Below, piece by piece: positions 44,746 through 52,589 of a stretch of DNA of 64,000 bases (position 1 is the stretch's first letter; each line of letters opens with the position of its first letter). The notes under the pieces are model-generated. The model did no database searches. It was not told the origin of the DNA and was given only the letters and a program-made list of their open reading frames with translations. The stretch comes from Sphaerisporangium sp. (GTDB lineage: Bacteria > Actinomycetota > Actinomycetes > Streptosporangiales > Streptosporangiaceae), in the NCBI GenBank assembly GCA_025964675.1, contig JAOPYI010000158.1:26168-90167 (forward strand), written 5' to 3'. Both the position numbers and the translations under genes were made by a program.

Positions 44746-44771
44746 CTGAGAGCCCTCTCAGTCTGTCTCAG
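44746..44771. promoter_or_regulatory. CTGAGA/TCTCAG repeats, candidate response-regulator site 2
   Basis: The palindrome CTGAGAGCCCTCTCAG (44746-44761) is followed by TCTG and a further TCTCAG (44766-44771). Read on the minus strand this gives CTGAGA-N4-CTGAGA with a 10-bp period. It lies 64 bp before the LolA-like gene start and probably recruits the same regulator as site 1. Confidence 0.5.
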
Positions 44772-44834
44772 CTTCGGCACAGGCCGCGCACGGCAGTCTG
44801 CGGATGTCGGAAAGACATACCGTTGAGGAGTGAC

Positions 44835-46013
44835 ATGCCGTCCCAGTGGAGTAGAGCACGCGCCGTGAGGTGGGGAGTCCCTGTCGCAGCCATCGCCGTG
44901 GTGGGAGCCGCGGTGGGCGCGGGGCCCGTCGTCGCCGCCGTCCAGGGTGATCCGTCCCTCCCCGACCGCACCGCCGAGCAGTTGGTCGCGGACGTCCTGA
45001 AGGCCGGCCACGAGAAGGCGCCGCCCGCCATGTCGGGCACCGTGGTCGAGACCGCCTCGTTCGGCCTGCCCGCGCTGCCGGTCCCCGGCGGCTCCAGCAG
45101 TTCGCCGATGTCCCTGCTGTCCGGTTCCCACACGCTGAAGGTCTGGTACGGCGGCGACGGCCGGGTACGCCTCGCGCTGCCCGGCCCGATGAGCGAGACC
45201 GACGTCATCTCCACAGGCAAGGGCGAGGCCTGGCTGTGGCAGAGCGACACGAACACCGCCACGCGCTTCAAGCCGGCGCAGGGGGCCGCCAAGGCCGACG
45301 GCGCGGAGCCGGCGCAGTCCGCGCTTCCCACCGCCAAGACCCCGGACCAGGTGGCCGCCGAGATCCTCAAGGTGGCGGGCACCAACACCGCGATCACCGT
45401 CGAGAACGGCCAGCACATCGCGGGCCGTGCCGCCTACCAGCTCGTCCTCACGCCGAAGGACACCTCGTCCCTGGTCAAGGAGGTCAAGCTCGCCCTCGAC
45501 GGGCAGAACCACATCCCGCTTCGCGTCCAGGTCTTCGCCAAGGGCACGGCCGAGCCGGCGTTCGAGGTCGGGTTCACCCAGGTGACGTTCTCGACGCCCG
45601 CTCCGGAGAACTTCGCCTTCACCCCGCCGGCCGGTGCCAAGATCCAGGAGAAGACCATCGGCTCGCCTGCCGGGGAGAAGAAGCCCGGCGCCGCGGGAGC
45701 GGGCCAAGAGGCGCTCGGCAAGGACACCAAGAAGCCGCGCACGTTCGGCAGCGGCTGGGCCACCGTCGCCGAGGTGCCGTTCTCGCTCGCCGACCTTTCC
45801 AAGGCCCCGACGAGCGAGCAAGGCAAGCATGGCGGGGACCCGGCCCGGGTGCTCGACACGCTGCTGAAGTCCGCCAAGCAGGTCTCCGGTCCCTGGGGAA
45901 GCGGCAAGGTGCTCCAGAGCAAGCTGGTCTCGGCGCTGCTCACCGATGACGGCAGGCTCTTCGTGGGAGCGGTCACCCCCGAGGCTCTGACCGCGGCGGC
46001 CGGCCAGAAGTGA
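44835..46013 (+). CDS. Secreted/anchored LolA-like (DUF2092-type) protein
   Basis: 392 aa. An N-terminal signal/anchor helix (WGVPVAAIAVVGAAVGAGPV) precedes a LolA/RseB-like beta half-barrel: GTVVETASFGLPALP, LKVWYGGDGRVRLALPG, EAWLWQSDTNTATRF and YQLVLTPKD. The LolA/LppX/RseB fold binds lipids or senses envelope signals. ATG 44835 follows GAGGAG. Its stop overlaps the GTG of the ABC ATPase, and it is divergent to the two-component system, so it may belong to a sensed envelope or lipid-export module. Confidence 0.8.
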   Translation: MPSQWSRARAVRWGVPVAAIAVVGAAVGAGPVVAAVQGDPSLPDRTAEQLVADVLKAGHEKAPPAMSGTVVETASFGLPALPVPGGSSSSPMSLLSGSHTLKVWYGGDGRVRLALPGPMSETDVISTGKGEAWLWQSDTNTATRFKPAQGAAKADGAEPAQSALPTAKTPDQVAAEILKVAGTNTAITVENGQHIAGRAAYQLVLTPKDTSSLVKEVKLALDGQNHIPLRVQVFAKGTAEPAFEVGFTQVTFSTPAPENFAFTPPAGAKIQEKTIGSPAGEKKPGAAGAGQEALGKDTKKPRTFGSGWATVAEVPFSLADLSKAPTSEQGKHGGDPARVLDTLLKSAKQVSGPWGSGKVLQSKLVSALLTDDGRLFVGAVTPEALTAAAGQK

Positions 46014-47017
46014 CGACGATGACGACGGGGGAGGGGGCGCACGAGGCGGCGCCCCCTCGGGTGGCCTCGCGCCCGGCCTCTCCGGACGACTGCTCCATCG
46101 TCTCGCGCGGGCTCACCAAGCGCTTCCGCGGCGGGCAGGTCGCCGTCGACGATCTCCACCTCGCCGTGCCGCGCGGTTCGGTCTTCGGCTTCCTCGGCCC
46201 CAACGGCTCGGGCAAGACCACGACGATCCGCATGCTGCTCGGCCTGATGAACCCGACCAGCGGCGGTTGCGAGGTGCTCGGCCGGCCGATGCCCGCCGGG
46301 CTCTCCGCCGCCCTGCCGAAGGTCGGCGCCCTCGTCGAGGGTCCCGCCTTCTACCCCTACCTGTCCGGCGAGGCGAACCTGCGGCGGTACGACGCGGCCG
46401 ACCCCGCCGCCGACCCCCGTACGGTGACAAGCCGCGTCGGCAGCGCGCTGGACCGCGTCGGCCTGGGCGCGGCGGCGGGCAAGCGATACCGGGCGTACTC
46501 CCTCGGCATGCGCCAGCGCCTCGCCATCGCCGCCACCCTGCTCGGCCCGCGCGAGCTGCTCGTGCTGGACGAGCCGACCAACGGGCTCGACCCGCAGGGC
46601 ACCAGGGAGGTACGGTCGCTCATCAAGGAGATCGCGGCCGACGGCACCACCGTCTTCGTCTCCTCCCACCTGCTGACCGAGGTCGAGCAGATGTGCACTC
46701 ACGTCGGCGTGATGCGCACCGGACGGCTGGTCGCCCAGGGGCCGATCGCCGAGTTGCGGGACGGGCACGCCCTCCGCGTCCGCGTGGAGAGCCCGCAGCC
46801 CGCCCAGGCGGCGTCCGTGCTGAACCAGCTGGGGCTCGCCGACGTGCGCACCGGAGTGGACGAGGTCACGGCCGAGCTCGGCGCGGTCGCGCCGGAGCGC
46901 GTCGTCGCGGAGCTCGTCGGGGACGGGGTCTCGGTACGAGGCTTCGCCGTCCTGCGGCCCAGTCTCGAAGAGCTGTTCGTCGGCCTGACAGGGGAGGGAT
47001 TCGATGTCGACGGTTAG
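46010..47017 (+). CDS. ABC transporter ATP-binding protein
   Basis: 335 aa. The Walker A (FGFLGPNGSGKTTT), signature (YSLGMRQRLAIAATLLG), Walker B (LLVLDEPTNGLD) and switch His (VFVSSHLL) are all present, as in drug-exporter-type (CcmA/DrrA) ATPases. GTG 46010 overlaps the preceding stop in a GTGA; ATG 46019 is an alternative. The permease gene begins 14 bp before its end. It powers export by the next gene's product. Confidence 0.95.
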   Translation: MTTMTTGEGAHEAAPPRVASRPASPDDCSIVSRGLTKRFRGGQVAVDDLHLAVPRGSVFGFLGPNGSGKTTTIRMLLGLMNPTSGGCEVLGRPMPAGLSAALPKVGALVEGPAFYPYLSGEANLRRYDAADPAADPRTVTSRVGSALDRVGLGAAAGKRYRAYSLGMRQRLAIAATLLGPRELLVLDEPTNGLDPQGTREVRSLIKEIAADGTTVFVSSHLLTEVEQMCTHVGVMRTGRLVAQGPIAELRDGHALRVRVESPQPAQAASVLNQLGLADVRTGVDEVTAELGAVAPERVVAELVGDGVSVRGFAVLRPSLEELFVGLTGEGFDVDG

Positions 47018-47942
47018 ATCGGCCGAAACAGCGACACCGCCGGACGTTCTCGCGCGTCCAGCCGAGCCGCACGCCGAGCAGGCCGCCGGGCCGGGCGTGG
47101 CCGTGGCGGTGCCCCCGAGGCGGGGGCCGGCGCGGGCGGCGCTGCGCCTGCTGCGGTCGGAGCTGACGCTCACCTTCCGCAGGCCGCGCAACATCGCGAT
47201 GCTGATCGTGCTCGCCATCGTCCCGGTGCTGATCGGCATCGTGCTGCGGGTCGTGGGCGGCGACGGCGAGGCGCCGTCGCTCATCACGCAGGTGGCCGGG
47301 AACGGCCTGATGCTGACCTTCGTGGCGCTGTCGCTGCTGGTCCAGCTCCTGCTCCCGCTGGCCGTCGCGGTCGTCGCCGGGGACGCGATCGCGGGGGAGG
47401 CCAGCGGCGGCACCCTGCGGTACCTCCTCACCGCCCCCGCCGGGCGCACCCGGTTGCTGGCCGTGAAGTTCGTCAACGTGGCCATTTTCGGGCTGGTCGC
47501 CTGCATGGTCGTCGCGCTGGCGGCGCTGGTCACCGGCTTCGTCCTGTTCCCGGTAGGCCCGGTCACGCTGCTCTCCGGGACGACGATCCCGCTCGCGGAC
47601 GGGCTGCTGCGCGTCCTGATCGTCACCGGGTACAGCGCCGCGGGGATGGCGGCGCTCGGGGCCTTCGGCCTCGCCGTCTCGACGCTGACCGAGGTTCCCA
47701 TCGGGGCGGTCGCGGCGACTGTCGTGGCCGTGGTGTTCTCGCAGGTCCTCGGCGTGATCCCGCAGCTGGCGCCGGTGCAGCCCTACCTGCTGACCTCCTG
47801 GTGGGCCTCCTTCGACGGGGCGCTGCGCGATCCCGTCGCGACCGACGTGATGACCCAGGGGCTGCTCGTCTTCGCGGCCTACACGGTGGTCTGCGGCTCG
47901 ATCGCCTGGGGCCGCTTCTCCGGCCGCGACATCACGAGCTGA
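47004..47942 (+). CDS. ABC-2 type permease
   Basis: 312 aa with about six helices. RSELTLTFRRPRNIAMLIVLAIVPVLIGI at the start and EASGGTLRYLLTAPAGRTRLLAVK in the first loop are typical of ABC-2 permeases that pair with CcmA-like ATPases. The start overlaps the ATPase gene by 14 bp. A perfect hairpin follows the stop, so the operon LolA-like-ATPase-permease ends here. Substrate unknown. Confidence 0.93.
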   Translation: MSTVRSAETATPPDVLARPAEPHAEQAAGPGVAVAVPPRRGPARAALRLLRSELTLTFRRPRNIAMLIVLAIVPVLIGIVLRVVGGDGEAPSLITQVAGNGLMLTFVALSLLVQLLLPLAVAVVAGDAIAGEASGGTLRYLLTAPAGRTRLLAVKFVNVAIFGLVACMVVALAALVTGFVLFPVGPVTLLSGTTIPLADGLLRVLIVTGYSAAGMAALGAFGLAVSTLTEVPIGAVAATVVAVVFSQVLGVIPQLAPVQPYLLTSWWASFDGALRDPVATDVMTQGLLVFAAYTVVCGSIAWGRFSGRDITS

Positions 47943-47944
47943 AA

Positions 47945-47978
47945 GCGGGGTCCGGGCGGTCGCACGCCCGGACCCCGC
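47945..47978 (+). terminator. Hairpin terminator after the ABC operon
   Basis: A perfect 14-bp stem (GCGGGGTCCGGGCG and complement) with a 6-nt loop starts 3 nt after the permease stop. There is no T-run, as is common in high-GC actinobacteria. Confidence 0.75.
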
Positions 47979-48139
47979 CGGGTCACGTGTGGGGAGCCGT
48001 TGCCCCCGGTCAGGCCGAAGAGTGTCCCAGGTGTATCGAGCAGCAATCCGACCATCTCGGTGTGACATCTGCCGCTTTATGGGTTTTGTCGCTACTGTTG
48101 CCCGCGTCCGCTGGTTCTGTGAGGGACGAGGTGGTGACC

Positions 48140-48649
48140 ATGCGGCACTTTCTCGGATTGCTGGTCGGCGTCGTTGTGACGGCGGTCCTTCTGGCCGGCG
48201 CCGGTTGGGCCTCTCAGGACGCGGTCCGCGGGCTCGCGAGCACCGCCGGCGGCGTCGCCGGCGCGGTCGATCCGGTGAGGGACACCAAGGCGCTCATCGG
48301 CCTGGGCGCCATGCTCGCGGCCGGTCTCGTCCTCGGCCTGGTCGTGGCGGGGAGGATCTCGCCTCTGGCGACGTTCGTCCCCTCGATGGTGCTTCTGGCG
48401 TGGACCGTGATCTACGCCCTGGACGTGAACCGCGCGCTCGGCCTCGCGCCGACCGACCCCTCGATGAACCCGATCATCGTCCAGACGGGCAAGGGCATGC
48501 AGGACCTGCTCGGCAAGGGGATCCTCGCGATGCTCGGCATCGCGCTGTTCATCCCCGTCCTCATGCCCTCGAGGTGGGCCGGCCGCGAGAGGCAGCCGGA
48601 CCAGGGTTACGAGGAGGAGAGCGCCGAGCCCGCGGGCGGATATTACTGA
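48140..48649 (+). CDS. Small four-helix membrane protein
   Basis: 169 aa. Four hydrophobic helices are predicted (LLVGVVVTAVLLAGAGW; GLGAMLAAGLVLGLVVAG; FVPSMVLLAWTVIYAL; GILAMLGIALFIPVLM), with a short acidic, Tyr/Gly-rich cytoplasmic tail. No family is recognised; similar small proteins (SCO-type hypothetical) are common in actinobacteria. ATG 48140 has GAGG 8 nt upstream. The 3' end overlaps the convergent ABC ATPase gene by 7 bp. Function unknown. Confidence 0.78.
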   Translation: MRHFLGLLVGVVVTAVLLAGAGWASQDAVRGLASTAGGVAGAVDPVRDTKALIGLGAMLAAGLVLGLVVAGRISPLATFVPSMVLLAWTVIYALDVNRALGLAPTDPSMNPIIVQTGKGMQDLLGKGILAMLGIALFIPVLMPSRWAGRERQPDQGYEEESAEPAGGYY

Positions 48650-49416
48650 ACCGGCCGCGTGTAGAGCCGGGTGACGACGTCCTCGATCGACGTCTCGTCC
48701 GGGGCGGTGGCCTTCAGCTGCTCCACGGTCCCGTCGAAGGCCAGGCTGCCGTGGTCGATGAGCATCACGCGGCGGCAGAGCCGCTCGATGTCTCCGAGGT
48801 CGTGGGTGGTCAGCAGCACAGTGGTGCCACGCTCGGCGTTGAGACCGCGCAGGAAGCCGCGCACCGCCGCCTTGCTCACCACGTCGAGCCCGATGGTCGG
48901 CTCGTCGAGCACCAGCACCGGTGGGTCGTGCAGCAGGGCCGCCGCGATGTCCCCCCGCATCCGCTGCCCGAGGCTGAGCTGGCGGACGGGCTTGTCGAGG
49001 AAGCCGCCCAGGTCCAGCACATCGCACAGCTCGGCGAGCCGCTTCCGGTGATCCACTGGATCTACTTTGTAAAGGTGCCGGATCAGGGTGAAGCTGTCCT
49101 TCAGCGGCAGATCCCACCACAACGTCGTCCGCTGCCCGAAGACCACGCCGATCCGCCGGGCGAGGGCCGTGCGGCGACGCGAGGGGTCTAGCCCCGCCAC
49201 CTGGATGCGCCCGCTCGTCGGCGTCAGGATGCCGGTCAGCATCTTGATCGTCGTGGACTTTCCCGCGCCGTTCGGCCCGAGGTAGCCGACGAACTCCCCG
49301 GCGGCCACCTCGAAGGACAGGTCCCGTACGGCGTGCACCAGCCGCGTGCCCCGGCGCAGCCACCCCGTCTTGTGCCGGACCGTGAAGGAACGGCCGACCC
49401 CGTCGAGTTCGATCAT
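48643..49416 (-). CDS. ABC transporter ATP-binding protein (COG4586-like)
   Basis: 257 aa. Walker A (YLGPNGAGKSTTIKML), the unusual Q-loop VVFGQRTTLWWDLPL, signature (LSLGQRMRGDIAAALL), Walker B (VLVLDEPTIGLD) and TTHDLGDIE. The Q-loop and the two following ABC-2 permeases match the viologen-exporter-like COG4586/4587/3694 system. Last gene of a three-gene minus-strand operon, 3 bp after the permease gene. Probable lipid or drug export. Confidence 0.93.
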   Translation of the reverse strand: MIELDGVGRSFTVRHKTGWLRRGTRLVHAVRDLSFEVAAGEFVGYLGPNGAGKSTTIKMLTGILTPTSGRIQVAGLDPSRRRTALARRIGVVFGQRTTLWWDLPLKDSFTLIRHLYKVDPVDHRKRLAELCDVLDLGGFLDKPVRQLSLGQRMRGDIAAALLHDPPVLVLDEPTIGLDVVSKAAVRGFLRGLNAERGTTVLLTTHDLGDIERLCRRVMLIDHGSLAFDGTVEQLKATAPDETSIEDVVTRLYTRPVQ

Positions 49417-49419
49417 CTG

Positions 49420-50217
49420 TCAACTCCCAGTGGAACGGTAGCGGCGTAGCCCGGCGCGCCACGCGAACGCGGCCACGCAGGCCAGCGCGAGCGCGGCGAC
49501 CGGGCCGAGGAAGCGCAGCCAGTACGGCAGGCCGAGCGGATCGGGCCTGTCGAGGACGAAGAGCCCCGGCTGCCAGTTGACGAAGGCCAGGGGCACGATG
49601 AAGGTCGCCGCGCGCACCAGGTCGTTCCCGTACACACTGAGCGGATACTGCGTGAGCTGCCCGCCTCCGTAGGTGAACGCGTTGGCGATCTCGGGCGCGT
49701 CGGTCAGGATGAACTGGATCGCCCCGCCCAGGGTCCAGACCGCGGTGATCAGGACGATCCCGCAGAGCACCATGAGCGGAATCATCCACGCGCGCTGCCA
49801 CGGCATGTCGAGGCGGGTGAGGGCGATGATGAGCACGGTCGCCGCCTGGGCCGTGCGGCCGAAGCGCTGGAAGGTGAACCGGTCGACCGCCATCTGCACG
49901 AACGGGCTGACCGGCCGGATCAGCATCGCGTCGAAGGTCCCTGACTTGACATGCTGGCTCAGCTTGTCGACGTTCCCGAAGAGCATGTCGGCGACCGCGA
50001 ACGACACGCCCGACGTGCCGTACAGGAACATCACCTCGGGCAGGGTGAAACCGCCGAGAGAGCCGGTGTGGGAGAAGATGATCAGGATCACGGCTATGTC
50101 GAGGCCGGTGACGACGAACGAGCCGATGGTGAGCATCGCCATCGAGAGGGGGTACTGCGCGGCGGCGCGTATCCAGGTGACCGCCAGCAGCACGTAGGTT
50201 CTCGCCAGCTCACCCAC
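49420..50217 (-). CDS. ABC-2 family permease (COG3694-like)
   Basis: 265 aa, six helices. The opening LARTYVLLAVTWIRAAAQYPLSM and DIAVILIIFSHTGSLGGFTLPEVMFLYG match the ABC2_membrane_6 family. Overlaps the upstream permease by 8 bp and precedes the ATPase by 3 bp, so the three products form one transporter. Confidence 0.9.
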   Translation of the reverse strand: MGELARTYVLLAVTWIRAAAQYPLSMAMLTIGSFVVTGLDIAVILIIFSHTGSLGGFTLPEVMFLYGTSGVSFAVADMLFGNVDKLSQHVKSGTFDAMLIRPVSPFVQMAVDRFTFQRFGRTAQAATVLIIALTRLDMPWQRAWMIPLMVLCGIVLITAVWTLGGAIQFILTDAPEIANAFTYGGGQLTQYPLSVYGNDLVRAATFIVPLAFVNWQPGLFVLDRPDPLGLPYWLRFLGPVAALALACVAAFAWRAGLRRYRSTGS

Positions 50218-50983
50218 CGTGGATCACCACTTTGCGCCGGGCGGAACGGGTGGCGAGGGCGCCGGCGGCCAGCACCACCGCCACCCACAGCGCCTGGAAG
50301 GCGAGGGCGCCGAGCGGGGCGGTCTTGCCGAGGAAGACGTCGGCCGGGACCTGCACCATTGCGGCCCACGGCAGCGCCTGCGCGAGCGTGCCGAGCCAGC
50401 CGGGGAAGATGGCGAGGGGCAGCATCATGCCACTGAAGAAGGTGGTCATGACGAGGGACATGGACTGTACGCCCCGTTCGTCCACGATCCAGCAGGCGGA
50501 CAGCGCCACGAGGTAGCGCAGACCGAAGCTGACGACGATGCCCAGGGTCACGGAGACGAGGAACGCCGCCCAGGTGACCGGGTCCACTGGGACGTTGATG
50601 CCGAAGACCGCGGCACCGACCACCGTGGGCGGGACGCTTCTGGCCAGGAACAGGAACGCGGCGCGGCCGAGGTCGTCGGCGAGGCTCCACATCTGGAGGG
50701 ACGCCGGTCGCACGAGGTCGAGGGCGACGTCACCGGTGCGCACCCGCTGGGACAGCTCCAGCCCCCCGCCGAACACCTGCATGGGGCCGATGAAGGCCTG
50801 GGTGAGAAAGCAGAAGGTGACCGCGTCGGTGACGTCGTATCCCCCGAGACCCGGCCTGGCGCTCCACAGCGCGATCAGCACGTACGCGCGGAGAACGCCG
50901 AAGATGGTGTTGGTGAACGCCCCGGCGAAGGCGGCGGCCCGGTAGGTGGCGTGACGGCGGAAGCCGTACCTGAAGATCGTCAC
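50210..50983 (-). CDS. ABC-2 family permease (COG4587-like)
   Basis: 257 aa, six helices; YGFRRHATYRAAAFAGAFTNTIFG and AFIGPMQVFGGGLELSQRVRTGDVALDLVRP are typical of the second permease of this system, a heterodimer partner of the next gene. GTG 50983 start. First gene of the transporter operon; the region upstream (50984-51347) has its promoter and a decayed coding fragment. Confidence 0.9.
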   Translation of the reverse strand: MTIFRYGFRRHATYRAAAFAGAFTNTIFGVLRAYVLIALWSARPGLGGYDVTDAVTFCFLTQAFIGPMQVFGGGLELSQRVRTGDVALDLVRPASLQMWSLADDLGRAAFLFLARSVPPTVVGAAVFGINVPVDPVTWAAFLVSVTLGIVVSFGLRYLVALSACWIVDERGVQSMSLVMTTFFSGMMLPLAIFPGWLGTLAQALPWAAMVQVPADVFLGKTAPLGALAFQALWVAVVLAAGALATRSARRKVVIHGG

Positions 50984-51069
50984 ATAGAGCGGGAAGGTGG
51001 GGCACCTCCAGAGACGGCGGGATAGGCATTGTAACCAGGCCCCGCCTCGTTCGAGGGCCTGGACGCGAT

Positions 51070-51216
51070 CCGGTTCGAGGCCGCGGTCGCGAGCTGGAGA
51101 CCGTGATCGCCGAGGAGATGCTCCGGCTCAGCGAGCGGGCCATGCGCACTTTCGACGCCGCCGAGCGCGAGCAGTTCGTAAGGTTCCCGGGGGAGTTCCG
51201 CGGCAACGTGAGCTGA
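51070..51216 (+). pseudogene. Remnant of a regulator gene (possibly MarR-type C-terminus)
   Basis: The frame ending at TGA 51214-51216 reads GRELETVIAEEMLRL, SERAMRTFDAAEREQFV and a short tail. It looks like the C-terminal helices of a MarR-type regulator, with no matching N-terminus upstream: further 5' the coding-like sequence is in another frame. I read this as a degraded fragment; it may also be a chance open frame. The remainder of 50984-51347 holds a ribosome-binding site (GGAGG) for the esterase and no other gene. Confidence 0.35.
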
Positions 51217-51347
51217 TCCCCTCGTGCACCCCTAGCAGGTCAAATCTTGAGGTAAGCCCTCGACAAAGGGTGTAACAACCATGTAAACCGGAGCATACGG
51301 CCTGGTAGATAGCCACTTTTGGTAGGGGCCTGCTCGTGGAGGTGCGC

Positions 51348-52379
51348 ATGCAGCAGGAGATAGACGTGGACATCCGTCCCGTGTATCCGATCAGTTGGCG
51401 GGCGAGCGCCCTCAACGGCCTGTTGCGCGGCACGACGAAGCCCATATCGGCACTTCTGCTCAGGCATGACGTCGGCATGACGCTCCTCTCACGGCTGCTG
51501 GCGCTCGGCGAGCGCATCCCCATCCCGGCTCCGTCCCACGTCTCCATCGTCAAAGAGGACGCCGGCCGGTGCTCCTCGGAGTGGGTGCGCGCTGGAGACG
51601 ACCTGGACGAGAGCAAGGTGCTGCTCTACTTCCACGGCGGGGCCTACTTCTTCTGTTCCCCGGCGACGCACCGGCCGATCACCTGGCGCCTGTCGGCGGC
51701 CGCCCGGCGTCCCGTGCTCGCCGTCGACTACCGCCAGGGCCCCGTCCACTCGCTGAGCGAGTCGCTGGCGGACGCCCTCGACGCCTACCTCGGCCTGCTG
51801 GACCGGGGGTACGCGCCCTCCGACATCCTGCTCGCCGGCGACTCGGCGGGTGGCCACCTGACCCTGGCCACGCTGCTGTCGCTACGCGACCGGGGGCTGC
51901 CCCTGCCGTCCGCCGCGATCTGCCTCTCGCCGTGGGCGGACCTTTCCGACGTACGGCGGAGCGTCAACCGCTGGCTCGACCCGATGCTGCCCGCGAGCCG
52001 GGTCGACTGGCTCGCCCGCCGGTGGACCTCCGGGCTCGACTGCCGTGACCCGCTCGTCTCGCCGGTGTTCGGCGACTACACGGGCCTGCCGCCGCTCATG
52101 GTCGTCACCGGCTCCACCGAGGTGCTGCGCGACGAGGGCCGCCGCGTCGCCCTCCGGGCCCGTGACGCCGGGGTGAAGGTCACCTACGAGGAGTGGAACC
52201 GCATGCCGCATGTGTTCGCCATCCTGGCGGACGTCGTGCCGGAGGCACGCCTGGTCTTCGGGCACATCCAGCGGTTCCTCGACGCCGTGGCGGCCTCGGA
52301 GCCCGATCCTGGATCGGTCCCGGCGGGTGACCGCGGGCCGGCGCCGGCCGGCCAGGGATCTGATTCGGCGGCGGCCTGA
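51348..52379 (+). CDS. Alpha/beta hydrolase, HSL-type esterase
   Basis: 343 aa. The oxyanion motif HGGAYFFCS, nucleophile elbow GDSAGG, and catalytic Asp and His near TGSTEVLRDEG and NRMPHVFAI identify the hormone-sensitive-lipase family. No signal peptide. ATG 51348 follows GGAGG at 5 nt; GTG 51336 is a weaker alternative. The C-terminus has about 25 extra Pro/Ala/Gly-rich residues. It probably hydrolyses short- to medium-chain esters; the substrate is unknown. Confidence 0.92.
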   Translation: MQQEIDVDIRPVYPISWRASALNGLLRGTTKPISALLLRHDVGMTLLSRLLALGERIPIPAPSHVSIVKEDAGRCSSEWVRAGDDLDESKVLLYFHGGAYFFCSPATHRPITWRLSAAARRPVLAVDYRQGPVHSLSESLADALDAYLGLLDRGYAPSDILLAGDSAGGHLTLATLLSLRDRGLPLPSAAICLSPWADLSDVRRSVNRWLDPMLPASRVDWLARRWTSGLDCRDPLVSPVFGDYTGLPPLMVVTGSTEVLRDEGRRVALRARDAGVKVTYEEWNRMPHVFAILADVVPEARLVFGHIQRFLDAVAASEPDPGSVPAGDRGPAPAGQGSDSAAA

Positions 52380-52589
52380 CGGCCCCGCTGACCACCCGGT
52401 TCAGGCTGTGGTCGGGCCGGGGCTCGCCGGTCACATCCGCCCGTGGAGTCACATAAGACCCTGTCGTTCCTTACCTTGAGGGATGATTCGCCTTACCTCT
52501 CATGCCGCTTCCAACTAGTTGACACCGAATCACCTTCGGGAGAGCCACAGTGGCCTGTGCTGCACTCTTCGTAGAGAGGTCACCTCGGG

